Origin: Candidatus Nitrosopumilus sp.
Lineage (GTDB): Archaea > Thermoproteota > Nitrososphaeria > Nitrososphaerales > Nitrosopumilaceae
Assembly: GCF_029882185.1 (NCBI RefSeq)
Contig: NZ_JAOULD010000005.1
Location: 1 to 64,000, forward strand
Length of the DNA stretch: 64,000 nt
Direction: 5' to 3'
A model generated the notes under the pieces. The model was not told the origin of the DNA and did no database searches. It saw nothing but the letters and a program-made list of their open reading frames with translations. Below, one piece after another: positions 24,899-32,848 of this stretch. The position numbers and the translations under genes were made by a program. Within the stretch, counting starts at the first letter, position 1; every line of letters begins with the position of its first letter.

Positions 24899-24912
24899 GG
24901 TAGGCATACCTG
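24899..24912. promoter_or_regulatory. palindrome, candidate operator between tes and trmB
   Basis: AGGTA-GGCA-TACCT is a perfect 5-base inverted repeat. It ends three bases before the TATA-like box of the regulator gene and lies about 35 bases upstream of the one of the radical SAM gene, where an archaeal regulator could act on both promoters. A GC-rich run, CCCCCGGG, lies just left of it at 24881-24888. Confidence 0.35.
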
Positions 24913-24914
24913 AT

Positions 24915-24923
24915 TTAAATATC
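24915..24923 (+). promoter_or_regulatory. TATA-like box of the TrmB-type regulator gene
   Basis: TTTAAATAT is centred about 28 bases before the ATG at 24947, fitting a leaderless transcript. Confidence 0.5.
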
Positions 24924-24946
24924 AAAACTGATCGACTAGATCGCAG

Positions 24947-25714
24947 ATGAGTATTTCTGATAAAACAAGAAAGGCATTGGAAAAAATTGGTCTTACCAGT
25001 TATGAAATTAGAACATTTTCAGCTTTACTCAAATCAGGGGAATTAACAGCATCAGATCTTAGTCAAAAATCAGGAGTACCATATTCAAAAATTTATGAAG
25101 TATTGGGAACTTTGGAAGAAAAAGGTTGGATTGGTTCAGATGATTCAAGACCAACAAAATACTTTGCCAAGTCTCCATCTACAGGTCTAGAGACTACAAA
25201 ACAAAAAATGGAAAGTGATTTTTCACAGAATCAAAATGTTATCTTAAATGAATTAGTGCCATTGTATGAGAAAAGCGGGACTAGTGAAAGACCAGATATT
25301 TGGGTGTTATCTGGTGCAGTAAACATTGCAGCTAAAATTTTAGAGATGGTAGAGACTTGTAGAAATGAAGTAATGATTGCATTACCTGAGGCAGGAGTGG
25401 AACTTGTAAAACAAGCATTACCAAAATTAAGATCACTTCATGATAAAGGTGTAGAGATTACAATTCTAACATCAGATAAGATGGATAAGGAATCAATTAA
25501 GGCAATCAAGAGAGTAGCTACTGTAACAATCAAGAAAGGATTGTTTGGAGGAGGTATAATTTCAGATAAAAGATATGTTGTAATTCTTTTAGGGCCAGAA
25601 ATAGGAGGTGTAAATTCTTCAGAAGTTGTTGCAATCTGGGCGGATCATGCAGGATTGGCAGGATTTGCACGTCAATATTTTGAATATTTATTAAAAGATT
25701 CAAAGAAGGTATAA
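24947..25714 (+). CDS. TrmB-family transcriptional regulator
   Basis: A 255-residue regulator. Residues 1-80 are a TrmB winged helix: LEKIGLTSYEIRTFSALLKS (12-31), SDLSQKSGVPYSKIYEVLGT (recognition region) and EEKGWIGSDDSRPTKYFAKS (wing). A short coiled linker (about 85-110) leads to a C-terminal sensor-like domain, with DIWVLSGAVNIAAKILEMVE and KGVEITILTSDKM, related to the PLD-like effector part of TrmB proteins. Many family members sense sugars, but several archaeal relatives respond to other signals. It is divergent from tes and followed by a DtxR-type gene after one base. Confidence 0.85.
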   Translation: MSISDKTRKALEKIGLTSYEIRTFSALLKSGELTASDLSQKSGVPYSKIYEVLGTLEEKGWIGSDDSRPTKYFAKSPSTGLETTKQKMESDFSQNQNVILNELVPLYEKSGTSERPDIWVLSGAVNIAAKILEMVETCRNEVMIALPEAGVELVKQALPKLRSLHDKGVEITILTSDKMDKESIKAIKRVATVTIKKGLFGGGIISDKRYVVILLGPEIGGVNSSEVVAIWADHAGLAGFARQYFEYLLKDSKKV

Positions 25715-25715
25715 C

Positions 25716-26165
25716 ATGGATGCATTAGATGAAGAAGCATTATTCGTAGGAACTGCAGAAGCTGAACATGTAGAGATGTATCTTAAAGCAATTTGGCACA
25801 TAAAAGAAAGAGGAGAAGATGTTAAAATTAGCACCATTGCAAAGATGCTCAATGTAAGACAGCCTAGTGTTGTTCAGATGTTAAAAAAACTAAATAGTAA
25901 AAATCTTGTAAACTACAACAAAGCAGGTGTGAAACTTACAGATGATGGTGAAAGAATAGGGTCAAGCATGATGAGAAACAGTAGACTATTAGAAGTTCTA
26001 ATGGATAGTGCATTAAAAGTAGAAATTGATGAAGAGATGGTATGTGGAATTGAACATCACATGAATAAACAATTCACTGATGCCCTCTGTGTAATGTTAA
26101 AGCATCCAAGAAAATGTCCACATGATCACGAAATTCCAATGGGCGAATGTTGTAAATCAGCATAA
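25716..26165 (+). CDS. DtxR/MntR-family metal-dependent repressor
   Basis: The 149 residues begin with an acidic lead (to about 14), then a winged helix (HVEMYLKAIWHIKERGEDVK; MLNVRQPSVVQMLKKLNSKN). The dimer/metal part has LLEVLMDSALKV, CGIEHHMNKQFTDAL and a C-terminal HPRKCPHDHEIPMGECC, which supplies the Cys, Glu and His ligands typical of this family. It lacks an SH3-like third domain, as in MntR. It starts one base after the TrmB gene stop, so the two are co-transcribed and co-translated. Iron or manganese is the probable effector. Confidence 0.85.
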   Translation: MDALDEEALFVGTAEAEHVEMYLKAIWHIKERGEDVKISTIAKMLNVRQPSVVQMLKKLNSKNLVNYNKAGVKLTDDGERIGSSMMRNSRLLEVLMDSALKVEIDEEMVCGIEHHMNKQFTDALCVMLKHPRKCPHDHEIPMGECCKSA

Positions 26166-26214
26166 CTGAAATTATAACCCAAAAGATATATCATCTTAGA
26201 AAATATATTTAATC

Positions 26215-26379
26215 ATGGCATGTTTCTGTGGCTGTAAGACATATGAAAAAAACGATGACGGATTCAAAATCGCATGTGTAAAATGCGGACACGGACCTCA
26301 AAACCATAATGATGAATTCAGAGATGCAGCAAGAAAGAACGAATCACAGAGTCAAAAACGTGATGCAGACTTTGGATAG
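26215..26379 (+). CDS. small Cys-rich protein, probable zinc ribbon
   Basis: A 54-residue frame: MACFCGCKTYEKNDDGFKIA, then CVKCGHGPQNHND, then a polar tail ending KRDADFG. CFCGC and CVKC spaced by 14 residues give a four-Cys zinc knuckle, with His residues after it. GATATATC lies about 27-34 bases before the ATG. Its stop codon abuts the stop of the opposite gene with no gap. Function unknown; the size resembles small thaumarchaeal zinc-ribbon proteins. Confidence 0.6.
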   Translation: MACFCGCKTYEKNDDGFKIACVKCGHGPQNHNDEFRDAARKNESQSQKRDADFG

Positions 26380-26799
26380 TTATTCGCCAATAATTTTAAC
26401 TAAAACTCTTTTTGGTCTTTTTCCATCAAATTCACCATAGAAAATTTCTTCCCATGGTCCAAAATCTAATTTGCCATTAGTAATGGCAACAACGACTTCT
26501 CGTCCCATTACTTGTCGTTTCAAATGAGCATCTGCATTATCCTCCCCAGTTTTGTTATGATCATATTGTGTAATCGGTTCATGCGGAGCTAATTCTTCTA
26601 ACCATTTTTCATAATCATGTAGTAATCCACCCTCATTGTCATTAATGAAAACACTTGCAGTGATATGCATTGCATTGACTAGGCAGAGGCCTTCCTGAAT
26701 TTTGCTTTTTGTAACCAATTTTCTTACATCAGATGTTATATTGACAAAGGCTCTTCTAGTTGTAACTTCAAATGTCAAATATTCAGTTAGAGATTTCAT
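26380..26799 (-). CDS. YjbQ/UPF0047 family protein (secondary thiamine-phosphate synthase type)
   Basis: A 139-residue single-domain protein. It reads [20 protein letters not shown], then [20 protein letters not shown] with the conserved His and Asn, [20 protein letters not shown] and a Trp-containing end ([13 protein letters not shown]). These match UPF0047, whose members have weak thiamine-phosphate synthase activity and may protect against toxic intermediates. An ATG at 26823 would add eight residues, but TTTTAA at 26824-26829 fits a TATA position for the 26799 start. True role unsettled. Confidence 0.8.
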   Translation of the reverse strand: MKSLTEYLTFEVTTRRAFVNITSDVRKLVTKSKIQEGLCLVNAMHITASVFINDNEGGLLHDYEKWLEELAPHEPITQYDHNKTGEDNADAHLKRQVMGREVVVAITNGKLDFGPWEEIFYGEFDGKRPKRVLVKIIGE

Positions 26800-26886
26800 A
26801 TTTTTATTTGAAATTCCATCCATTAAAATCCTAATGCAGGCTCAGAACTCAAGATCCTCATCATCAATCAAAGGGATAGGTACATC

Positions 26887-27384
26887 ATGGCCTGCAAGGC
26901 ATGTTTCAAGCAGATTCCTATTGAGTCTTTCAAGAAGCTTGATAAATGGCCAATAGTTCATTCTTTCAAAATGGTTACAATAGACACTCCTGCCTCATTG
27001 GAAAGTTTTAGAAGATTTGTCATCTCTAGTACTTGCAAATCTTATGCACCAAGAGCTTATTTGGAAGATTTTGAGGTTTTTGCAGAAAGAGAAGATAGTC
27101 TAGGAGCAATCTATGTAGAAGCAGCAGATAAAGTTACTTTAAAAAAAATTAGAGACATCACATTTGTCAATGCTAAAGATATCTTAGGAATAATCTATAA
27201 TTCAAAAAGTGGAAATACATCTCTCAAATGGAGACAAATTAGAAAAAACAGTGGAAAAGTAACAGGGGAAGCATCTGCAAACTCTCTTACAAATTTGTCT
27301 GAATCAGGTGTTCTAACTTTAGAATGGGTTGAAAATTATCTGAAAAAGAAATCACAAGAAACAAAAACTAAAGAAACAAGCTAA
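26887..27384 (+). CDS. conserved-looking soluble protein, unknown
   Basis: A 165-residue protein starting MACKACFKQIPIESFKKLDK. An early CxxC (residues 3-6) has no second pair. The middle (SFRRFVISSTCKSYAPRAYL) is basic and DILGIIYNSKSGNTSLKW may be a strand pair, followed by a Lys-rich tail (YLKKKSQETKTKET). It precedes the pelota gene by 32 bases on the same strand. Nucleic-acid or ribosome binding would fit the charge, but this is only a guess. An upstream ATG at 26835 gives another frame that is less protein-like. Confidence 0.55.
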   Translation: MACKACFKQIPIESFKKLDKWPIVHSFKMVTIDTPASLESFRRFVISSTCKSYAPRAYLEDFEVFAEREDSLGAIYVEAADKVTLKKIRDITFVNAKDILGIIYNSKSGNTSLKWRQIRKNSGKVTGEASANSLTNLSESGVLTLEWVENYLKKKSQETKTKETS

Positions 27385-27416
27385 ACTCTTTTCTTTTTAT
27401 AAATTAGAATAATATC

Positions 27417-28469
27417 ATGATTACAAAAGAAATAGATGAAAATTCAATATCAGTCATACCAGAAGATTCTGAAGATCTTTTGAATTTACGGCGCATAATC
27501 AAAGAAAATGACAAAGTGATTGGGGATACAACAAGAGTGCTAAAACAGGATAGAGATTATTCAAGACCGGATAAGGGTGAGAGAATCAAAGTCAGGATTG
27601 CATTAATTGTGGAAAAAATTTCACTTGACGATGTTCTAGATAGATTAAGAGTAGGCGGTACAATTTCTGAATCAAGCAACGAATCAGTTCCTCATGGCTC
27701 ACATCATTCTTTTATTCTAAAACTTAATGATGGAATTACAATTTCAAAGAAAAAATGGTTACCAATTGAAAAAAAACTTTTAGAATCAACTAATAACCAA
27801 GTCAGTTTTGTTCTAGTTGCAATTGACACCAGTGATAGTGGGATTGCAAGGTTAAGAGGTACTCATTTGGAATTTATGCCAAACATCTATTCAGGTTCTG
27901 GCGGAAAAAGATACAAAACTAATTTTAATATTGAAAAATTCTTTGATCAAGTGCTACAAGCAATATCAAGTATTTTCAAAGAGGGAGATACAATAGTTAT
28001 CTTTGGTCCTGGCGAAACAAAAAAGAGATTCGCAAATTTTGTTGAAAAATCACAAAAGTTACAAAAATACAAAATTCAAGTGGTCGATGGGATTGATTCT
28101 GGGGGAGAAGATGGAATTTACACATTTACAAAATCCCAAGCAATGCAAGAAATAATGTCAGACAGCAAATTAGCCAGAGCATCATCAATAATTGATGAAG
28201 TGATGATTCTTGCAAACAAGAAAAGTAGGAAATTTACTATGGGGTATAATGAAACATTTAACGCCAATCAGATGGGAGCAGTTGAATCACTGGTATTTTC
28301 TGACAAAGCAATTCAGGAAAATGACGAACAGACAATGATGGATTTTCTAAATGATGCAGAAAATAAAGGAGTGACAATTTACAGTGTAGATTCATCTACA
28401 GACATTGGTCTTAGAGTGACAGGTTTGGGTGGAATTGTTTCTTTGTTACGATATCCAGTAGAATCTTAG
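27417..28469 (+). CDS. pelA: mRNA surveillance protein pelota (Dom34)
   Basis: Rescues stalled ribosomes together with aABCE1 and, in archaea, aEF1A. The 350 residues follow the three-domain plan: an Sm-like N domain (about 1-130; MITKEIDENSISVIPEDSED and RVGGTISESSNESVPHGSHH), an eRF1-like central domain (about 131-260; TIVIFGPGETKKRF) without the GGQ motif of release factors, and a C-terminal domain (about 265-350; MGYNETFNANQMGAVESLVF). The length is normal. It converges on cutA with a 4-base overlap of the ends. Confidence 0.92.
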   Translation: MITKEIDENSISVIPEDSEDLLNLRRIIKENDKVIGDTTRVLKQDRDYSRPDKGERIKVRIALIVEKISLDDVLDRLRVGGTISESSNESVPHGSHHSFILKLNDGITISKKKWLPIEKKLLESTNNQVSFVLVAIDTSDSGIARLRGTHLEFMPNIYSGSGGKRYKTNFNIEKFFDQVLQAISSIFKEGDTIVIFGPGETKKRFANFVEKSQKLQKYKIQVVDGIDSGGEDGIYTFTKSQAMQEIMSDSKLARASSIIDEVMILANKKSRKFTMGYNETFNANQMGAVESLVFSDKAIQENDEQTMMDFLNDAENKGVTIYSVDSSTDIGLRVTGLGGIVSLLRYPVES

Positions 28470-28777
28470 TTTGTTGACTCTATTACCCATTTCAGATAAG
28501 AATTATTAATTGAATTAACATCGATTTCAGCTATTTCAGGAACATCATAAGGATGAGTTTCTTTAATTTTCTTTTTTAATAGACTCTTGTTTTTTGGAAC
28601 AGTTTTAAAAATAGCAATGTATTCTGATGAGTTTTCTACTTTACCCTTCCAGGAATAAATTGAGGATATTTTAGAAATATTGACACAAGCAACTGTTTTA
28701 TTTTTTACAAGCTGATTTGCAATTTTAGAGATGGATTTTTTGTCAGGATATGTTGAGATAATTACAACTAGTTTCAT
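28466..28777 (-). CDS. cutA: CutA1 divalent-cation tolerance protein
   Basis: A trimeric, ferredoxin-like-fold protein of 103 residues. VVIISTYPDKKSISKIANQL (3-22), VACVNISKISSIYSWKGKVE (about 30-49), IAIFKTVPKNKSLL and ETHPYDVPEIAEI (about 73-85) are all family hallmarks. Despite the historical copper-tolerance name its cellular function is not well defined. The gene lies inside the gap between the ends of pelA and the start of the protease, overlapping the longest frame of the latter. Confidence 0.92.
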   Translation of the reverse strand: MKLVVIISTYPDKKSISKIANQLVKNKTVACVNISKISSIYSWKGKVENSSEYIAIFKTVPKNKSLLKKKIKETHPYDVPEIAEIDVNSINNSYLKWVIESTN

Positions 28778-28820
28778 AGTAAACGATAAATGGCCGTACC
28801 TTAAAAAATTAACAATTAGT

Positions 28821-30017
28821 TTGGAACTTGATTTTATTACCCAGAATTCGATAATCTATGTCTTAATGGCATGGGTAGTCATTATTGTAATTGCAAAAGC
28901 TCTCAAATTAGAAAAATATGGTTTTGAATTAAAAGCATACAGTCTAGTATACAAAAACAAGGGAGTTAATCAAGTTCTCATAAAAATATTAGGTCGAACA
29001 AAACGAGGGATTAGGGTTTTTGCAGACACAAGTGTGATTGCAGGTTTTATTATGATGGCCTTTGCATTTTGGTTTTTGCTAAATAATGTATCAAACTTTT
29101 TTGTTGCACAATCAGAATTTTCAGAATTGACAGTATTGATTCCAGGAGTTACATTAACGTCTGCATCATCAATTACATACTTTTTGCTATCTATACCCAT
29201 TGTACTTGTAATTCATGAAGGAGCGCATGGTATTGTAGCAGCTCTAGAAAAAATTAAAATCAAAACTGGTGGATTTGCAATATTTATTGCAATGTTTGCA
29301 GGATTTGTAGAGCCTGATGAAGAAGAATTTGAAAAAGCCAAAAAGATTTCAAAATTAAGAGTGATTGGAGCAGGTGCTACATCAAATGTAATGTTTGCAT
29401 TTGTGTTGGGTGCTATTTTGTTAACAAATCCATTTTTTGCAATGGTATTACCAGAACCACTTTTGAGTGTATTTTATGAACTACCTGAAGGAGTTTTGAT
29501 ACTTTCTATAATAGAGAACTCTGGTGCTGAGCAAGCAGGATTGCTTGCAAATGATATAATTACTTCAATTAATGACATACCGATATACAGTCCAGTTGAT
29601 TTTCCTGCTCTTAGTCCTGGAGAAACTGCAAGTATTTCAGTAATCAGAGATGGTCAAACATTGAACTTTGGTGTAGAAATAATGCCTGCACCGGAAGATC
29701 CTGAGAGAGGCCTGATTGGCATAATGAGAGACAATTCATTTGCATACAAACCCGTAATGAATTTCATAGAATGGAATGATCCAAATGTTTCAATGTTCTT
29801 GCTATGGTTGTGGATGATTTCATTTTTCATTGGAATCATCAACATGCTACCATTGCCAATTTTGGATGGAGGGAAATTCATTCACACAATTATTGATAAA
29901 AGAATTTCAGACAAATCAGTCAATATCGTAATGTGGGGAATCTATGCATTCACCTTTGTATTATTTGGCCTCAATATTGCCTTGTCATATTTGAAATCTG
30001 GATGGTTTACAATCTAA
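28821..30017 (+). CDS. site-2 protease family (M50) membrane metalloprotease with PDZ domain
   Basis: Cleaves membrane-embedded substrates. The zinc motif HEGAH (HExxH) lies at about residues 132-136 in VIHEGAHGI, and the third ligand Asp in PLPILDGGKF at about residue 346. A PDZ-like insert (about 230-290; SIIENSGAEQAGLLANDIIT) sits between the two. About six membrane helices flank these parts. The longest frame begins at 28731 but overlaps cutA; TTG at 28821 or ATG at 28866 are better starts, and I list 28821. Archaeal targets of such proteases are mostly unknown. Confidence 0.85.
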   Translation: MELDFITQNSIIYVLMAWVVIIVIAKALKLEKYGFELKAYSLVYKNKGVNQVLIKILGRTKRGIRVFADTSVIAGFIMMAFAFWFLLNNVSNFFVAQSEFSELTVLIPGVTLTSASSITYFLLSIPIVLVIHEGAHGIVAALEKIKIKTGGFAIFIAMFAGFVEPDEEEFEKAKKISKLRVIGAGATSNVMFAFVLGAILLTNPFFAMVLPEPLLSVFYELPEGVLILSIIENSGAEQAGLLANDIITSINDIPIYSPVDFPALSPGETASISVIRDGQTLNFGVEIMPAPEDPERGLIGIMRDNSFAYKPVMNFIEWNDPNVSMFLLWLWMISFFIGIINMLPLPILDGGKFIHTIIDKRISDKSVNIVMWGIYAFTFVLFGLNIALSYLKSGWFTI

Positions 30018-30059
30018 AATCACCTAAAGAATCATTAATGAAAAAAATCAATTCATTTT

Positions 30060-30974
30060 ATGAAATGTGACAGATGTGAAAATCCTCCAGCATATACAAG
30101 AAGATACTCTGGAGAAAGGCTTTGTTCACAATGTTTCTCAAGGTCAATTGTAAGAAAAACTGCAAAAACTATTTCAAAATACAATATGATAAAACATAAT
30201 GAATTAGTTGCAGTTGCAGTGTCAGGAGGAAAAGATTCTCTAGCATTATTAAAAATCATTAATGAAATGGCATTAACTCATAGTTTTAGAATAATAGCAA
30301 TAACTATTGATGAAGGGATTCCAGGATATAGAAATGAAGCATTAGAAATAGTTGAAAAGTTTTGTTCTGAACTTAATGTAGAGCATAAAGTTTATTCTTA
30401 CAAGGATCTGTTTGAATTAACACTTGATGAAGCATTAGACTTGAGAGAAAATGAAAAAACTTCATCTTGTTCAATTTGTGGCACGTTAAGAAGAAGAGCG
30501 ATTGATCATGCAGCCAAAGATATAGGTGCAGATGTAATTGCCACAGGGCATAACTTAGATGATACATTGCAAACATTTGTGATTAACATGATTTCAGGAG
30601 ACACCACAAAGGTCGGTTGGATGGATCCTGATACTTCTACAAATGATTTGAGAAAAATAAAACCATTCTGTGAGATTTATGAATCTGAAATTGTATTTTA
30701 TGCTTTTACAAATAATATGCCATTTCAATCAGAACCTTGTCCACATATGAATGAAGGAATAAGAACAGAAATTCGTGAATTTTTAAATTCATTAGAAAAT
30801 CAACATAGTGGAATTAAAAATAATTTTTATCAATCAATTCTCAAAATTTCACAGACAGTAAAGAATTCAAATTCAAAAGAGAAAATAAAATGCGAAAAAT
30901 GTGGAAATGATTGTACAGGTAATGTATGCTCAGTGTGCAGTGTAGTTTTAAAACTAAAAGAAAATCAAACCTAA
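30060..30974 (+). CDS. tRNA-thiolation adenylase, Ctu1/NcsA (TtcA-type)
   Basis: The ATPase of the PP-loop family that activates the wobble uridine of certain tRNAs for 2-thiolation. The 304 residues have an N-terminal zinc site (CDRC at 3-6, CSQC at 22-25), the PP-loop AVAVSGGKDSLALL (about 51-64), a CSICGTLRRRAID block (about 138-150), ATGHNLDDTLQTF (about 160-172), and a C-terminal zinc ribbon, CEKCGNDCTGNVCSVC. This double-ribbon layout is Ctu1/NcsA rather than bacterial TtcA. The gene ends 32 bases before SRP RNA. Confidence 0.88.
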   Translation: MKCDRCENPPAYTRRYSGERLCSQCFSRSIVRKTAKTISKYNMIKHNELVAVAVSGGKDSLALLKIINEMALTHSFRIIAITIDEGIPGYRNEALEIVEKFCSELNVEHKVYSYKDLFELTLDEALDLRENEKTSSCSICGTLRRRAIDHAAKDIGADVIATGHNLDDTLQTFVINMISGDTTKVGWMDPDTSTNDLRKIKPFCEIYESEIVFYAFTNNMPFQSEPCPHMNEGIRTEIREFLNSLENQHSGIKNNFYQSILKISQTVKNSNSKEKIKCEKCGNDCTGNVCSVCSVVLKLKENQT

Positions 30975-31005
30975 TGCAAATATAACATACTTTCTTAGGA
31001 AAAAT

Positions 31006-31321
31006 GGTAGTAGGTAGGATCAGGGTGCCAGCCGTGCCCTATTCTGAAACCGGCTATATGCAGAGATCAGCAACTGTTGGGTAAATCTCTAGAAGGGTAA
31101 TTCCCGCTTGGTGTGCGGAAATGAAATCACGCCGAGGCGGGTGGTTGCAGGACTAGAAATATCCGAAGGGATAACTTCTAAGACCGAACCATCGAAAGGG
31201 ATGAGGTCCGGGAGGGAGCAATCCTAAGGTGGAGCATCCACGCTTCCTCGTCAACGTGGCGGATCTTGTATGCCTTGAAATGGGGCTATTCGTCTAGACT
31301 GGAGCCAGCAGATCTACTACC
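31006..31321 (+). ncRNA. signal recognition particle RNA (7S RNA)
   Basis: About 316 bases, GC-rich against its AT-rich flanks. The 5' end GGTAGTAG pairs with 3' CTACTACC, closing helix 1/5 of an archaeal SRP RNA. The helix 8 signature GGGAGGGAGCAATCC (about 31210-31224) matches the SRP54-binding loop, followed by the helix 6 region, GGTGGAGCATCCACG, that binds SRP19. The Alu-domain start GGTGCCAGCCGTGCCC is present. Ends were set by the terminal pairing; the true transcript may differ by a few bases. Confidence 0.9.
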
Positions 31322-31350
31322 TTTATAATTAAAATCAGATTTTCAAATTT

Positions 31351-31683
31351 ATGGAAGGAATTATCTCATTTGGGAATAAAAGAAGTTATGAGGACTTTAA
31401 AAAACAAATTCCCAGTTCAGTGCTACCATTATTTGATTCAATAAGAGAATTTTGTTTTTCATTAGGGGATAAAGTAATTGAAGATGTTAGAATGCATAGA
31501 GTGGTTTTTTGTAAATCAATGACATTTAGATGGTTTGCAGATGTTGAACCTGTAAGAGAAGGAATAATCATTAAAATCCAAAAAAGCAGAAAAGAACCAA
31601 TACAGATAATTCAGATTAAAAAAGATCATGAAATTTTAGAATGCACTCAAATCATTAAAAACGCATTTGAAGAAATTCACTAG
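31351..31683 (+). CDS. DUF5655-like small protein
   Basis: A 110-residue protein reading FGNKRSYEDFKKQIPSSVLP near the start and FCFSLGDKVIEDVRMHRVVF, then FRWFADVEPVREGIIIKIQK. This resembles the predicted-transport/DUF5655-type domain, which has the arrangement lgdDv....k..i.y......Fa...p....l.i. No catalytic motif is recognised. It begins 29 bases after SRP RNA and overlaps the end of the acylphosphatase gene by 4 bases, convergently. Confidence 0.55.
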   Translation: MEGIISFGNKRSYEDFKKQIPSSVLPLFDSIREFCFSLGDKVIEDVRMHRVVFCKSMTFRWFADVEPVREGIIIKIQKSRKEPIQIIQIKKDHEILECTQIIKNAFEEIH

Positions 31684-31958
31684 TACAATACATCAAATTT
31701 AGAAAATTCTGCGGCAAATTTTTCATTACGTATCTCTACATCCTCAACTCTTGCATTAGCAGGCCCTCCATGAGCCCATTCTATAATTCTGCTAATATTT
31801 TCTTCATTACCTTCTAGAACGGCTTCTACTCTACCATCTTTAAGATTTTTAACCCAACCAAAAACATTATTTTTTTTTGCCATAACTTTGAGAGACTGAC
31901 GGAAAAAAACACCTTGTACTTTTCCAGTAACAAAGAGTCTAACACGATAATTTGACAT
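31680..31958 (-). CDS. acyP: acylphosphatase
   Basis: Hydrolyses carboxyl-phosphate bonds. In 92 residues it has VTGKVQGVFFRQSLKVMAKK (10-29), which holds the P-loop with the catalytic Arg, VFGWVKNLKDGRVEAVLEG (about 32-50) with the catalytic Asn, and IIEWAHGGPANARVEDVEI (about 58-76). The length is standard. The start ATG is followed by the expected short N terminus (SNYRVRLF). Confidence 0.95.
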   Translation of the reverse strand: MSNYRVRLFVTGKVQGVFFRQSLKVMAKKNNVFGWVKNLKDGRVEAVLEGNEENISRIIEWAHGGPANARVEDVEIRNEKFAAEFSKFDVLY

Positions 31959-32008
31959 TATGAAAATATTTCTTAGAGTTATTAATCAATTTTAGGTTAA
32001 AAGAAAAA

Positions 32009-32743
32009 CTACTTTCTTTCTTTGATTCTTGCTCTACCAGTCTTTCGTGCAGCAATACTACCTACCTTTGCACCAGGAGGAGCATCTCTTGAGACTGTAG
32101 AACTTTGTCCAACGTGTTGATGACGACCACCACCGTGTGGGTGAACATAAGCTGCTTGAGCAACACCTCTAACAATAGGATATTTCTTTCCTTTAGCTTT
32201 AAAACTACGCCACTTGTTACCTGCACTCATAAAGTGTCTTTCACTAGCTCCACCACCAGCAAGAGTACCAATCATTGCTCTGTTTTTAGGATTTAGAGTA
32301 GTAAACTTTCCTGAAGGAAGTTTTACAGTAACACCATCATCACCATGTGAGAAAACAGTTGCATTAGTACCTGCTGATTTTACAATTGCACCGCCATCTC
32401 CAAAGTGTTTTTCAATATTACATACAATTGTACCATCAGGAATATTTTGAACACTAATGACATTTCCTTTTTCTATTTGTGATTTTAACCCAAATTGTAA
32501 AGTTGTACCAACGGTAGTTCCAAGAACTGCAGGTACAAATGAAACAGAGCCATCTTCAAATCTAACTTTGGCTAAGGGTGCTTCCCTACCACGTTCGTGA
32601 ACAAGATCAATAATTTCACCCTCATGTTGTTCTGCTAGTGGAAAACGTGGATAATTGGCTTTTACTCCTACTTTACCAGTAGAAGTAGATCTAAATTGAT
32701 TGCCTCCTCGGCCTCGTCTTCGAACTAATGGTCTCTTACCCAA
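32009..32743 (-). CDS. rpl2: 50S ribosomal protein L2 (uL2)
   Basis: An rRNA-binding protein near the peptidyl-transferase centre. The 244 residues show MGKRPLVRRRGRGGNQFRST at the start, EGEIIDLVHERGREAPLAKV (about 41-60), and the highly conserved C-terminal loop GVAQAAYVHPHGGGRHQHVG (starting about residue 194), where the archaeal His-rich segment lies near the active centre. The start codon is TTG, supported by the TATA-like box about 29 bases upstream. It is not next to other ribosomal genes here and is transcribed away from cdc48. Confidence 0.95.
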   Translation of the reverse strand: MGKRPLVRRRGRGGNQFRSTSTGKVGVKANYPRFPLAEQHEGEIIDLVHERGREAPLAKVRFEDGSVSFVPAVLGTTVGTTLQFGLKSQIEKGNVISVQNIPDGTIVCNIEKHFGDGGAIVKSAGTNATVFSHGDDGVTVKLPSGKFTTLNPKNRAMIGTLAGGGASERHFMSAGNKWRSFKAKGKKYPIVRGVAQAAYVHPHGGGRHQHVGQSSTVSRDAPPGAKVGSIAARKTGRARIKERK

Positions 32744-32767
32744 GTTGATCGTTTCCGACCTAAAGAG

Positions 32768-32777
32768 AATTTTAAGC
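32768..32777 (-). promoter_or_regulatory. TATA-like box of rpl2
   Basis: GCTTAAAATT on the minus strand is centred about 29 bases before the TTG at 32743, so the mRNA probably begins at the start codon. Confidence 0.5.
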
Positions 32778-32817
32778 TTGTGGTATTCTTACTGTTAGTT
32801 AGAGAAATTACCACAAA

Positions 32818-32828
32818 GGTATAAAAAT
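32818..32828 (+). promoter_or_regulatory. TATA-like box of the CDC48/VAT gene
   Basis: GGTATAAAAAT is centred about 26-27 bases before the ATG at 32849. This favours that ATG over the in-frame TTG at 32834, which would be only 11 bases from the box. Confidence 0.55.
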
Positions 32829-32848
32829 TAGAATTGAGGCCATTGAGT

